Of a stretch of DNA of 64,000 nucleotides, positions 9,940 to 19,777 are shown one piece after another. Location of the stretch: contig NZ_VRTT01000025.1 in assembly GCF_008017805.1 (NCBI RefSeq), forward strand, positions 1 through 64,000. Reading direction: 5' to 3'. Origin of the DNA: Paenibacillus sp. N3.4 (GTDB lineage: Bacteria; Bacillota; Bacilli; Paenibacillales; NBRC-103111). The notes beneath the pieces are model-generated. The model did no database searches and was not told the DNA's origin. It was given only the letters and a program-made list of their open reading frames with translations. Position numbers and translations under genes: made by a program. How positions within the stretch are numbered: position 1 is the first letter of the stretch; each line of letters opens with the position of its first letter.

Positions 9940-10463
9940 ATGCAAACGATCGAACTAACTGAAGTAATACTGAAATCTAATGGTTGGGCCTATCTCTTTG
10001 ACTTGTCTCAATCGGACTCGCAAGATGATGATGAAATCAACGAACACATCAGGAAAATTTATTTGTCTGCCGTCGAAGCATTGTATAAACAAAGATCCAA
10101 AAAGTAAAAAAAGGTCCCTTCGTTATTTGGAATTGTTTGAAGAGACTGGTTGGTGATGACAATCAGCATACAGACGGCTACGTATTAATCATAACTCCTT
10201 TTTATCACGAGGTTGTAGGAAGAGATGTTGATCCTATTGTTGAAGAAATGTGGAAACATAAAGGCTATATTAGAACCTCGTCAGCGACACCTATATTAGA
10301 AGGGGCTGTACCTGTTTGTTTTTTTGAAGATGGGGAGGCTTATCCTATTGAACTGGATCAGGAATTTTTCTCTCAATTGTCCGATTTATTCGAAGAACAT
10401 CAATATATGCTCTCGCTTAGCAATCCGGGTATGACGATCCGGTCTAATCCATATGAAACCTAG
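9940..10463 (+). pseudogene. Unknown small gene broken by one frameshift
   Basis: Two open segments look like one gene. The first (9940-10107, 55 codons, ATG after AGAAGGGAG) is too short to be listed as a typical gene and ends in an A-rich run at about 10098-10112. The second frame picks up exactly there and runs as KKGPFVIWNCLKRLVGDDN to 10463. The phase change is a net loss of one base. Restored, the protein would have about 174 residues, acidic and without membrane segments. It has no family I can name. The terminator directly after the stop supports a real transcription unit. Confidence 0.5.
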
Positions 10464-10464
10464 G

Positions 10465-10487
10465 AGACGACTACGGTCGTCTTTTTC
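10465..10487 (+). terminator. Rho-independent terminator
   Basis: Stem AGACGAC/GTCGTCT with a TACG tetraloop, running into T5. It separates the preceding small gene from the Mcr-like operon. Confidence 0.8.
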
Positions 10488-10578
10488 ATTTCACATCATA
10501 TGCTGCTGGACAGGACTAAAGGATCATTTTGTCGAATTAACAAGAAAGGGATTTAATTCCACGGGGAACATACATTCC

Positions 10579-10607
10579 ATGACAAAGAGATGACCCATTC
10601 CTATGAT
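10579..10607 (+). promoter_or_regulatory. Likely sigma-A promoter of the Mcr-like operon
   Basis: ATGACA (-35) and TATGAT (-10) are separated by exactly 17 bp, each one mismatch from consensus. They lie about 45 bp upstream of the first gene of the operon and just after a terminator. Confidence 0.5.
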
Positions 10608-10653
10608 TTAATAGTAGTAATAGACTAATAAATGAATCTAAAGGAGACACCAT

Positions 10654-11961
10654 ATGGCTGCAAAAGTTAAGAGCAATAAAGAGACGGTAATAGACCAAGA
10701 CTCTTGGCTAGAAATGATATATAAACTGCTTAGTGAAAATGAACTACGTAAAATTGCAACAATCATTCAGCCTCAAATCCAAGGTTTTACGGCGAAAAAT
10801 CTAGTGAAGGCTCCATTAGCTATGCTGCGTAAGAAAACGATTGAGAAACTAAGGCAAAATATGAATAAATATATCTGGATGAAAAAATGGTTTGAACCGA
10901 CTGTATCTAAGGTGAAGGAGGAGAAAATAAATTTCGAAGAATTTTATCATAGATCTAGGCTTGGAGATCATGTTACACCAGCTGAGGCCGTTGCAATAAC
11001 CGGTATATTATATCCTGAAATGTTCAATGAGAATAAGAACACAATGCAACAGAACATAGAAGGGAAGAAGCACCCTTTAGAGGACTTGGGGACGAAGAAG
11101 CTCGCCCCTAAGAGGCAGCTTCAAGTAAAAGCATTAGCATGGGAGGACTCTTCAGCAAAGGAAGCATATCGTTTGCTTATTCAAGAAAGTTTGGGTCTGA
11201 AGCTGGAACTAGAGGGTAGTGTGAAAGATTGGGTACAAGAGAAAAGTTCAGTAGAAATCGGCGAAATCTCTTATCTTGCTTCCACTAAAATGGAGGAAAT
11301 CAACAAATGGACGGAAGGGGAAAAGGCAGCTTTTTTTCAGATGGCATTTCATGATAGTCAAAAGGTAATTTGGAAGATGATAGAGGACCTTTTAAAAGAA
11401 AAGAGTGAGCTGGAAAAGGAAGACAAGGCAAAAGAGAAAAAGCTGAAAAAGCTCGAGAAGCACAACACCGAGAGAGAAGAAGTAGAAATGGCGCTAAAGA
11501 GACAGATGACCGAAATGGAGAAAAAGTTAGCAGAAGCTGACAATGAATATGAAAAATCAGTTGCCGAGCTGCAAGATGAGATTGAATGTCTTAGGCAGCA
11601 ACAAGGGGCTAGGGAGCAGGTCGCTGCTGCACAAGTAATGGATGAACCCCTCCTAGTTACAGAGTCGGAATTTGTACTTGTTACACGCTTTAACCAGGAA
11701 GAATATGCGAGTATGCTTCCAATAGGTCAAATTATACATATTCAAGATGTTTCTGACTTTCTGGATTGTCAGCTCGAAGATGACGTGAAATACATATTCA
11801 TACATTCCGATTGTTTCACATCGAAAGAGCAATTTTACTTAGATGAGATCGTAGAACTTTTTGAACGGCCATTCAAATCGGTAAGCGGCAGTAGTGCGGC
11901 TGTAACTAGACAAATCATCTATTATTTAGAAGGAGCCATTATCAATGAAATTAACACGTGA
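10654..11961 (+). CDS. Coiled-coil protein heading the Mcr-like operon
   Basis: A 435-residue protein of no family I can name with certainty. Residues 1-110 are basic and helical. A long charged coiled coil spans about 240-330 (rich in KEKKLKKLEK-type heptads). The last 105 residues form a compact alpha/beta domain. Start ATG at 10654 follows AAAGGAGA. Its stop lies 17 bp inside the next gene, an McrB-like ATPase, so the two are likely translated together. Coiled-coil partners occur with McrBC relatives such as the CoCoNuT systems, where they are thought to build scaffolds or sense targets. Membership of that group is inferred from gene order only. Confidence 0.6.
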   Translation: MAAKVKSNKETVIDQDSWLEMIYKLLSENELRKIATIIQPQIQGFTAKNLVKAPLAMLRKKTIEKLRQNMNKYIWMKKWFEPTVSKVKEEKINFEEFYHRSRLGDHVTPAEAVAITGILYPEMFNENKNTMQQNIEGKKHPLEDLGTKKLAPKRQLQVKALAWEDSSAKEAYRLLIQESLGLKLELEGSVKDWVQEKSSVEIGEISYLASTKMEEINKWTEGEKAAFFQMAFHDSQKVIWKMIEDLLKEKSELEKEDKAKEKKLKKLEKHNTEREEVEMALKRQMTEMEKKLAEADNEYEKSVAELQDEIECLRQQQGAREQVAAAQVMDEPLLVTESEFVLVTRFNQEEYASMLPIGQIIHIQDVSDFLDCQLEDDVKYIFIHSDCFTSKEQFYLDEIVELFERPFKSVSGSSAAVTRQIIYYLEGAIINEINT

Positions 11962-13972
11962 ACTCACGAGTGATATAGAAGCACGTTTAAAGAAAGCGGT
12001 TTTCGTCGGAAGGCTAATGACACAAGAAGAATTAGCCTATTCTATGCTTGAACCGGTAAAAGAAGATAGTCAGGAATTCCTTATATTTCAAATCAAATGT
12101 TTGTCGGATATACCAGACGAGCTTTCACAACATTTTGCATTCCAGAACAAAATCTTTCGCGGCAGCACGCGGAGCCCCAATAATTTACAGAAAATAAGAT
12201 CTCAGCTTGTCCCCAATTTCGATCGTTTAAAATTAGAAGATCAGAGGAAAAAGTTACAGCAAAGCTTGGAGAACAAACTTATGCTTTTCTCGCTGTATGC
12301 AAGCAGTACGAATCTTTTTCTGGATATTCTAAAGATTGAAGAGATGGATGATCAAGTCTTAGATGATAAATACGAAATGATCTCAGGTCCTCTTTTAGGC
12401 GTGAACGAAAAAGGTGGGGACTTTGATGAGCGATTGAAACAAGGTAGACCTTTCGTTTTGCCGCACCACCCCGATTTATTCCGAAATCCTTCTCTTATTT
12501 ATCTCGATAAGGTTCTTTACAGTAAGGTTAAGCTGAAAACGTCAGGCAATCCTAGCACATACTATTTGCAAAATCCTGATGAGGTCCGCTGTTTGGAGGT
12601 CTCGCATGATTTCTTTAATAACGTTCTGATTAGACTAGCGGATCAAGTTTACGTAGTTGGTTCCGGATATTATCATAAGCTGCTAAGAGAAATAATGGCC
12701 AATGGTTTTTCATTGCAGGAAGCTAAAGACAAACGGCTTGAGAGAAAAAAGAAACAGCTGTTAACGGGAAAATCGGAGACAGAGGGTAAAGAGAATGATT
12801 CAAAAGTGATTGAACGAAGCCAAAAACAAGAAAAGATCGGAGAGGTAAAGGCTGGAGCTAGTGAATCTACCTTTATGGGCAATTTACTGGATAATGCCAT
12901 TACGAAGGGGCTATATTTTGACCAAACTGACCTCGTGAATTTACATCTGAGCTTAAAAACAAATATGCTGACCATCATTGGGGGAATGTCTGGAACAGGG
13001 AAGTCACAACTCGCGCTATTGTATGGAGAGACTCTCGGTCTCGAATACGGTATTCATTTAAAATTACTCCCCATTTCGCCATCGTACCACGAACCAGGAG
13101 ATATATTGGGCTTCATGAACCCAACCACTGAAGTATATCAGGAGAGCGAAACAGGACTTGTTAGTCTATTGATGGAGGCTGAGTCCAATCCTGAGCAAAT
13201 GTATATGCTTATTTTTGATGAGATGAACTTGGCTCAGGTGGAGCACTGGTTCAGTCCGTTTATTTCTTTACTTGAACTAGAGAAGAGTAAGCGAGTGCTT
13301 CAGCTGTATCATTCACAGATCCAGTGTAAGAATGCATATCCATCTGAAGTGAAAATCGGAGATAATGTCATTTTCGTTGGTACGGTGAATTTGGATGAAA
13401 CAACCAAAGCATTTTCTCATCGTCTTCTTGACCGGGCAAATGTCATTACACCACGAAAACTAAACTTTAAAGAAGTACGCGACATGCAGAAGCATCTAGC
13501 CCATAGACCATACATGACTGCTCAGACTTCTAAGTCCGTTTTCCGGGAGGGGTGGATGCGCAGCTTAACTGGGGACATCTCTGATTTGACTGACGACGAG
13601 ATCTCACTTATGGATCAAATTCATAGCACGATGCAGCAGGCAGATAGCGGGCAGGGAATCTCTTTTCGGGTGATACGTGCGATTGCACATTACGTCAGCA
13701 ATGTTCCTGCTCTAGCTGACGGTTCAATGGCAATAAGCCGCGGAACTGCTTTAGATATACAATTTAAGCAGCGAGTTTTATCCAAGCTCTCCGGGATGGA
13801 AGCAACCATCGGGAGGCTTGTAGGATTATTTCATGGAGAGGATTATCAGGAAGGCCATCTCACCCGTATTCTTCAATCTGCATCCAGTCAGAAGATTTCT
13901 ACTTTTGAGCAATCGATTCAATTGCTAAAGAAAAAGGCGAAAGAGCTGACGGTACATGGTTATGCCAACTGA
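11945..13972 (+). CDS. McrB-like AAA+ ATPase/GTPase, copy 1
   Basis: A 675-residue protein with an McrB-type AAA+ domain in its C-terminal half. Walker A is GMSGTGKSQ near 346 and Walker B is IFDEMNLAQ near 424. The sensor strand reads GTVNLDETT near 480, where classical McrB has an MNTADRS motif. The N-terminal 300 residues are unrecognised and probably recognise DNA or a cofactor, joined by a charged linker (about 260-310). It starts with ATG after GAAGGAGC inside the coiled-coil gene. Its stop overlaps the following nuclease gene by 17 bp. In McrBC the NTPase ring drives DNA translocation and activates the nuclease subunit. Confidence 0.8.
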   Translation: MKLTRELTSDIEARLKKAVFVGRLMTQEELAYSMLEPVKEDSQEFLIFQIKCLSDIPDELSQHFAFQNKIFRGSTRSPNNLQKIRSQLVPNFDRLKLEDQRKKLQQSLENKLMLFSLYASSTNLFLDILKIEEMDDQVLDDKYEMISGPLLGVNEKGGDFDERLKQGRPFVLPHHPDLFRNPSLIYLDKVLYSKVKLKTSGNPSTYYLQNPDEVRCLEVSHDFFNNVLIRLADQVYVVGSGYYHKLLREIMANGFSLQEAKDKRLERKKKQLLTGKSETEGKENDSKVIERSQKQEKIGEVKAGASESTFMGNLLDNAITKGLYFDQTDLVNLHLSLKTNMLTIIGGMSGTGKSQLALLYGETLGLEYGIHLKLLPISPSYHEPGDILGFMNPTTEVYQESETGLVSLLMEAESNPEQMYMLIFDEMNLAQVEHWFSPFISLLELEKSKRVLQLYHSQIQCKNAYPSEVKIGDNVIFVGTVNLDETTKAFSHRLLDRANVITPRKLNFKEVRDMQKHLAHRPYMTAQTSKSVFREGWMRSLTGDISDLTDDEISLMDQIHSTMQQADSGQGISFRVIRAIAHYVSNVPALADGSMAISRGTALDIQFKQRVLSKLSGMEATIGRLVGLFHGEDYQEGHLTRILQSASSQKISTFEQSIQLLKKKAKELTVHGYAN

Positions 13973-15821
13973 TTTGCCTTTTCTCTTAACCTTATGGGAA
14001 GGGGAAGGCTCGTCGGTTAGACGAATTCCCCTAGATAACCTTACCATGCAACCGACACATGTTAGTCCTGTTCAAATGACAGAAAATCTGCAGCTTAGTG
14101 TTGAGTTTACTGTTTGTGAGGAAGAGGCCGAGGTTATTTTTCTTTGGGACCATTTAATCGATCGGAACGAAACAGCGACGGAACAACCCATTATACTTTC
14201 TTCGGACTATAAAAAACACGTTTTGACTCGTGGCTTTGAAGAATACCCATGGCGCTGCGGTTTGTATCAGTATCGAGTTATCTATCAAGGAATTACCTAT
14301 TATGGAACGTTCGAGATTGTACCTAGAAATGTTACTGAAGAACAGATGGAGTCCATTCATTTTACGTTAAATCAGACTTTGGAAGGCTTGGTTCAGGATT
14401 ATTTGAAAATGAAACGAGCCGTTGCAGATCCAGGTGAACTTGAACAATACGCTTCATGGAGGTATTTCACTTGGTATAAAGGAGTTGAGAAGCAGCTTCT
14501 TCAGGCGATGAAGGCAATTGAGTTGAATTACGAAGTAGAGCTAAAGCAAAGCTATGTGATTGAGTCCATTGAACGCAGACAAACATTAAAAAGCGTTCGG
14601 TGGAGTGCATGGGGTAATGGCGCTAGATATGAAGGAGTTAAGACTTTAAACCGACGTATGGAGCTGCACGCGGATTCGGAGGCGAATCGCCTAATTAAAC
14701 ACTGGGTGCGGTCGTTACTGGATACTATGGGACGAATAATCGTTACTCTCCAAACAGATTACGATATTCTTTCCTTACAATATGATCGACTAGAAAGTAA
14801 AATTGAACTGGAAGAAATGAATATTCAAGAGTTGAGACAACGTAAAGTTGTATCAAGGGATCACTTAGATCAAACATCTAAAATGATTTATGGGAATAAG
14901 CAGAATTTAATCAAAATAGCTAAGCAGCTTACTGAACTACAAAAGTTTGAGCAACAGTGCCAAACTAATCAGGGTACGTTAAGAAAAACGATCCATTCTA
15001 TATTTTGGAGAGATGTACAGGACCAGGCGCCTCGTCGATTACTGCTCGGTCAGCATCATGCTTATAGTGTTATTTATGAGATTTGGAAAGGTTCAACTTC
15101 GTGGAATAAGGTAAACCGTAACGAACCCAAAGATTTGCTTGTACCGGTTATTAAACCTACCTCTCTTTTATACGAATACTATGTTCTCTTTAAGACCATA
15201 GAAAGCTTTCGTTGTCTTGGGTACGAACCACATCAGGATACGATCACAGAGCAATTACAGAAAAGTTTTTACCTGGGAGGCTTACAAGAAGGAACTACTG
15301 TGAGGCTAAAAAAGGACTCGAGTATCATTGTGATTACGTATGACCAGCAGGTAGAACATGTTGAACAAATTGCGCTAGAGAACCAAACTCACTTCTTTAG
15401 TCCAGAGGCTAATCGTAGACCAGATATTCGCATTGACTTATATACCGAACCTTCAGAATCTAGTGCGTCAGAATTTCTTTCTTCTTTCATACTGGAAGTT
15501 AAGTATCGTCCTATTTGGAATATTTATTCAGATATAGGTTACACCGAAGCGATGCTGCAAATGTCAAAATACTTCATGTTTCGGTATGTAAGGTTGGAGA
15601 AGGGGATCAAAAAATACGAACGGACACCGGTTCATAATGTCATATGTATCTATCCCGGAGATGAACAACGAGAGCCATTAGTAGAAACAGGATGCGGCTC
15701 GTTTCTTCAATTATATCCGGGCAAACAGGGTGACACCGTTGGATTGGATTTGTTAGTGTATACTTTTCAAAATTGGCTAGGCTGGAATGCTTCTTTAATG
15801 TCAGAAGATAGAAGTAAATGA
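13956..15821 (+). CDS. DUF2357-type McrC-like nuclease, copy 1
   Basis: A 621-residue partner of the preceding ATPase. The N-terminal half is beta-rich and resembles the DUF2357 region of McrC relatives. The middle (about 275-340) is a helical coiled coil. The C-terminus carries a PD-(D/E)xK nuclease core: RPDIRID near 487 supplies the acidic residue and LEVKYR near 512 the E-x-K. Start ATG at 13956 (a second ATG lies two codons later) overlaps the ATPase stop. Expected role: the endonuclease subunit that cuts DNA when the ATPase ring stalls. Confidence 0.75.
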   Translation: MVMPTDLPFLLTLWEGEGSSVRRIPLDNLTMQPTHVSPVQMTENLQLSVEFTVCEEEAEVIFLWDHLIDRNETATEQPIILSSDYKKHVLTRGFEEYPWRCGLYQYRVIYQGITYYGTFEIVPRNVTEEQMESIHFTLNQTLEGLVQDYLKMKRAVADPGELEQYASWRYFTWYKGVEKQLLQAMKAIELNYEVELKQSYVIESIERRQTLKSVRWSAWGNGARYEGVKTLNRRMELHADSEANRLIKHWVRSLLDTMGRIIVTLQTDYDILSLQYDRLESKIELEEMNIQELRQRKVVSRDHLDQTSKMIYGNKQNLIKIAKQLTELQKFEQQCQTNQGTLRKTIHSIFWRDVQDQAPRRLLLGQHHAYSVIYEIWKGSTSWNKVNRNEPKDLLVPVIKPTSLLYEYYVLFKTIESFRCLGYEPHQDTITEQLQKSFYLGGLQEGTTVRLKKDSSIIVITYDQQVEHVEQIALENQTHFFSPEANRRPDIRIDLYTEPSESSASEFLSSFILEVKYRPIWNIYSDIGYTEAMLQMSKYFMFRYVRLEKGIKKYERTPVHNVICIYPGDEQREPLVETGCGSFLQLYPGKQGDTVGLDLLVYTFQNWLGWNASLMSEDRSK

Positions 15822-15888
15822 TAATGGCAGATCCTAAAAATAATCAAGTTCAGTTTAGTTAACCTATTAAAAACCAAGGAGTGCTTAC

Positions 15889-18147
15889 ATGATCAACCTT
15901 TCAAATTATCAGCAAATTTTCGATATTGATAACACAACGGAACGATGCAAGAAGGTTAACGAAACCATGGAACAGTTCTGGAAATCAGAACTGGATCAGT
16001 TAGCCGAGGGATTGCTTGGTCAGGATTTCAGAATTGCTACTTATGGACAGACATTAATGACTACCTATCATGACTCGTTAAATCCCAAATATGCGGAGCA
16101 GAAGAAAGACACGAGCATAGGCAAAAAGTATTTTGCTCAGATCGTTCGTAAAATAGGGGGTACTGATGTCAGTCTGCTGACACTGGAATTTAACGGTGTA
16201 GAGAAGCGGCTCTACGTTTACACAGAGCTCAGCTTCTATCAGGCTTACGAGCTGATACAGACGGGTAGCATGAATGAGATGTTGGCTGAACTGGATCCTC
16301 AAATTAAGGTATTTACGAGAAGTGGGGCTTTCACAAAAAATGAGATTGAGCGCTCTACTTTGGAACAGACACTGTGTGATATGGTGAAACCTAGAACAAG
16401 GCCATGGATTTATTTCGGTCTAGCTTTACCTCTGGAAGGGGAGAAAGCAATCTCGGACATTGTAAATCTTTTAAGACAAACATGGGAACTGACGGCTGCA
16501 ATATGGCAATATTCCTTAGCATATAAAGAAGAGAGCGCTAAAGCTACACATATCATGGAGCAAATTGCTTCAGTTGAAGCAACATACTCCGTTTCACTTT
16601 TTGGTCATCCCTATCAGATTCATTATGGGGCTGTCGAGAATGAGAAATCGGGTACGCGCCAACAGGAGTTTACATTGAAACGGGAAGGTCAGACGATTGT
16701 ACAGGGCTGCTTTTATTATAGTGAGTACGAAGTGAGGTCCGCCGGATCCAGACCAATGCTTGCTATTGATGTGGAAAGACATAATCACATCTACACCAAT
16801 GTGGCAGTTCTGCTCGATGATAACCGTAAGGAGTGGTGGATTAACAAGGCATTCCGAACACAGAACAAGAACAATGAGGACTTGAAGAATCAGGCTCTTG
16901 ATTTGTTGAAGCAGCACGGCATGCGAGTACGTAACGATAATGAATACTATATGGCCACGTACATTAATTCTGAGCAGCGGTTTGAAGAAGATGTTGCAAA
17001 GATAAAGGGAGATTTAGCGTGTGCTGCCTTATTGTTTGCTCATATAAGTGGTCGGGGCAAACTAAACTTTCTTGAAAGCGATTCTCTCGGTGGTTTAGAA
17101 AGGGACGATAATAAGATAAACACGAATAATGATGAGTCAATCGAAGGTTTCGAATACAATAGTAATTTTAATTTTTCAGTTATTTATGATGCTATTCAGA
17201 ATTGTTCTCTAACGTTTGACAAAAATTTGATCCGAGATCTGCATCTGAACTTGACGGCTTTAGATGATAAGCATTTCGTTATCCTAAGCGGTATCTCGGG
17301 AACTGGAAAAACACAGTTGGCCAAACTGTATGCGAATGCAGTGTATGGTTTGTCCTATGAAGCGGACAATCCGTATTTGTCTATTATTCCTGTCCGTCCT
17401 GATTGGACGGATGCGACTGCTCTATTCGGGTATTACAGTTCCTTTGAACAGCAGTACATCATGACTGAATTTTTAAAAGTAATTCTGCATGCTCATGAGG
17501 AGAGGGAGAAGCCGCATTTTATTGTGCTAGATGAAATGAATCTCGCCCGCGTCGAGTATTATTTAAGTGATTATCTGAGTGGGGTCGAGTCACACAAGGA
17601 AATTCCATTGCATAACCGTGATGATTTGAACCTCATACCTTCCAAGATCAGCATACCGCCTAACGTATACATTATTGGTACGATTAATGTAGATGAAACG
17701 ACTCATAGTATTTCGGACAAAGTACTCGATCGTGCATTTGTTATGACATTAAGTGATGTGGATCTGGAAACATTTTGGAGCCGAGTAGATGATGGTGTTA
17801 GAGTAGGGCTGCAGAACGAATTTACCTTTTTGATGCGGCTGCATGGTTTATTGGCTCCTCATCACCTGCACTTCGGATATAGGACGATGAATGAGATGAT
17901 TCAGAAGATGAGCCGCCATCTAACGTTGGACGTTGAGCATCAAACGTCAAGAAAAGCTATGATGGATCGAGTTATTTCAGAAAAAGTACTTCCTAAGCTT
18001 AGAGGTGATGATCGGATAGCTGAGCTGCTTGGGGAATTGAAAGAAGCGTTCGCTGAACATTTGGGCGAAGAGTCAACAAGCCACGGTCATATTCATCGTA
18101 TGGAGAAGGAGCTTTTGCGTTATGGAGCAACACAGTTCTGGCGGTAA
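15889..18147 (+). CDS. McrB-like AAA+ ATPase/GTPase, copy 2
   Basis: A 752-residue protein with the same architecture as copy 1 but a different N-terminus. Walker A GISGTGKTQ lies near 468, Walker B VLDEMNLAR near 546 and GTINVDETT near 599. The shared DET variant shows that both ATPases belong to one subfamily. The first 400 residues carry no motif I can name; such N-terminal parts usually recognise modified DNA. It has its own RBS (AAGGAG) 68 bp after the first nuclease and overlaps the second nuclease gene by 26 bp. It may be a second, separately targeted restriction motor or part of one larger hetero-complex. Confidence 0.8.
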   Translation: MINLSNYQQIFDIDNTTERCKKVNETMEQFWKSELDQLAEGLLGQDFRIATYGQTLMTTYHDSLNPKYAEQKKDTSIGKKYFAQIVRKIGGTDVSLLTLEFNGVEKRLYVYTELSFYQAYELIQTGSMNEMLAELDPQIKVFTRSGAFTKNEIERSTLEQTLCDMVKPRTRPWIYFGLALPLEGEKAISDIVNLLRQTWELTAAIWQYSLAYKEESAKATHIMEQIASVEATYSVSLFGHPYQIHYGAVENEKSGTRQQEFTLKREGQTIVQGCFYYSEYEVRSAGSRPMLAIDVERHNHIYTNVAVLLDDNRKEWWINKAFRTQNKNNEDLKNQALDLLKQHGMRVRNDNEYYMATYINSEQRFEEDVAKIKGDLACAALLFAHISGRGKLNFLESDSLGGLERDDNKINTNNDESIEGFEYNSNFNFSVIYDAIQNCSLTFDKNLIRDLHLNLTALDDKHFVILSGISGTGKTQLAKLYANAVYGLSYEADNPYLSIIPVRPDWTDATALFGYYSSFEQQYIMTEFLKVILHAHEEREKPHFIVLDEMNLARVEYYLSDYLSGVESHKEIPLHNRDDLNLIPSKISIPPNVYIIGTINVDETTHSISDKVLDRAFVMTLSDVDLETFWSRVDDGVRVGLQNEFTFLMRLHGLLAPHHLHFGYRTMNEMIQKMSRHLTLDVEHQTSRKAMMDRVISEKVLPKLRGDDRIAELLGELKEAFAEHLGEESTSHGHIHRMEKELLRYGATQFWR

Positions 18148-19620
18148 TTTTCTGCTGCGATTAAATGGTGAGACGTGGGTTACCTTGGAAGAAGCCTATC
18201 TGACCGAAGCGACTACATATGACTGGAAGTATGAAGTGAATAGCTCGGAGCAACCGCCCTCGATTCATTTTTGCGGCTTGCCGCATTTTCCGCACAGGTT
18301 GGATGAAAGGGAAGTTTATGGTCAATTGACAACACCTTTCTATAGCGGACAGGTTTCCTTTGAAATTAATGGGGTGAAGTTCGATTCCTATATTTATCCG
18401 GATACCCGGAAGATGACACAGGAGCAATATCACCTCATGTTAAGCGATATTTTGCAGGAAGCGTCTCTTTGCTTCGAGCATTCAGATATCAAGACAGGGA
18501 TTGATGCCGATCAGCATTCGCGTGAGCTTACTTTGGCACAATGGAGCTATCTGGAAGCGTCATTCGCATCACTTGGAAGCATGATCCGTCAAGTTCTCGA
18601 GCAGCCGACCCGAGTGCTTCAAGCTCGCGAACAGCAGGTGAGACGGGATCGTGTGAAATGGTAGATTCTCAAACACTGGCATGGCTTGAACGAAACAGGG
18701 GGCGCAGTACTTCTGGAACCATCCCGCAAACAGTGAAATCGTCTGTCCGAGAAGACAGCTATAACACTTATGAGAATAGGATGTTAAAGCGACGGTTAGT
18801 AGAACTTAGGCATCTGTTGAAGCTTTATGGGAAAGCGAGTCGGGGAGAACGTGCGATAAGGGCAGAGACCTATGCAGATAAAGTAGGCTATTGGTTGAGA
18901 GATTCATTTTTCAAACAAGTCATACCCTATCAAGGGGCGATACACATTTCTCAAGTTTTTCGAAAACATCCTGTATACCGGCAGTGCTATCAGTGGTTTG
19001 ATCGCTTGTACAAGCATGGGAACGAACGAATTGGATTGCAGTACAACTATCCGTTGAAAGAGACCTTCGCGCTTTATGAGATATGGTGCTATATGCAGCT
19101 TGTGAAGGTTTTTCGGGAGAAGGGCTTGCTCAAGGACAGCAGCGGGTTGTTTCAAATCAAACGTGAGGGACTATTCCTTCATTTTGCCAAGCATAACGAG
19201 AGTGTTGTCCATTTAAAAAGTGGTATGCGCCTATCTTATCAGCGGGTGTTTCAAAATAATTCGCCGCACTTCTACACCTTTACACAGAGAATGGTGCCCG
19301 ACATCGTGATTGAATCAGGGGATCACTTGTATATTTTGGATCCCAAATATCGGGTTGCAACCAATTTGGGTACGGCACTAGGCGAGATGCATAAGTATCG
19401 GGACGGTATCCTGGATTGTAGCAACGACGAACGAGCAGTGCAGAACGTTTTTATTCTGACCCCATCTGCAAGCGATGAGCTTCGCTATTTTACAGCGGAT
19501 TTTCAGGACAGGTATAAAATGGGTGCTATAAAGCTTACGCCTGGAGGCGATATGAGCGCACTAAGCGACTGGATAGATAAATTGGTGGCACAAGAAAAGG
19601 AGGAGTGCCTTGATTGCTGA
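18122..19620 (+). pseudogene. DUF2357-type McrC-like nuclease, copy 2, frameshifted
   Basis: The first open segment (18122-18664) carries the beta-rich N-terminal part. The second frame (coding to 19620) carries the helical middle and a PD-(D/E)xK core, with VPDIVIE near 19298 and LDPKYR near 19340. The join lies at about 18656-18662, where VRRDRVKW should continue as VDSQTLAWLERN. One missing G explains it. Restored length is about 500 residues. The gene starts inside the second ATPase gene, so the two are coupled. If the frameshift is real the second Mcr module has lost its nuclease; if it is a sequencing error the module is complete. Confidence 0.75.
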
Positions 19621-19645
19621 AATTTTATTCCAGGTTGCTTAAAGA

Positions 19646-19697
19646 AATTTGGAATGAGCGTCACGCATATCTCATATTCATGGCTCCATTCCAAATT
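19646..19697. repeat. Inverted repeat between convergent operons
   Basis: Perfect 11-bp arms AATTTGGAATG and CATTCCAAATT, with AGC/GCT extending the stem inward, around a loop of about 25 bases. It may act with the next hairpin to stop transcription. Confidence 0.5.
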
Positions 19698-19715
19698 CTG
19701 CTTCCTGTCGCGAAA

Positions 19716-19754
19716 AACCTCAGTTCTCACGAATAAATCGTGGAGGCTGAGGTT
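19716..19754. terminator. Bidirectional terminator between the Mcr-like operon and spoVR
   Basis: Arms AACCTCAG and CTGAGGTT are perfect complements, with an inner CACGA/TCGTG stem. An A-run lies on the left flank and TTAATT on the right, so it could serve both converging transcripts. Confidence 0.6.
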
Positions 19755-19777
19755 AATTACCGTTTTCAATCCAAAGG

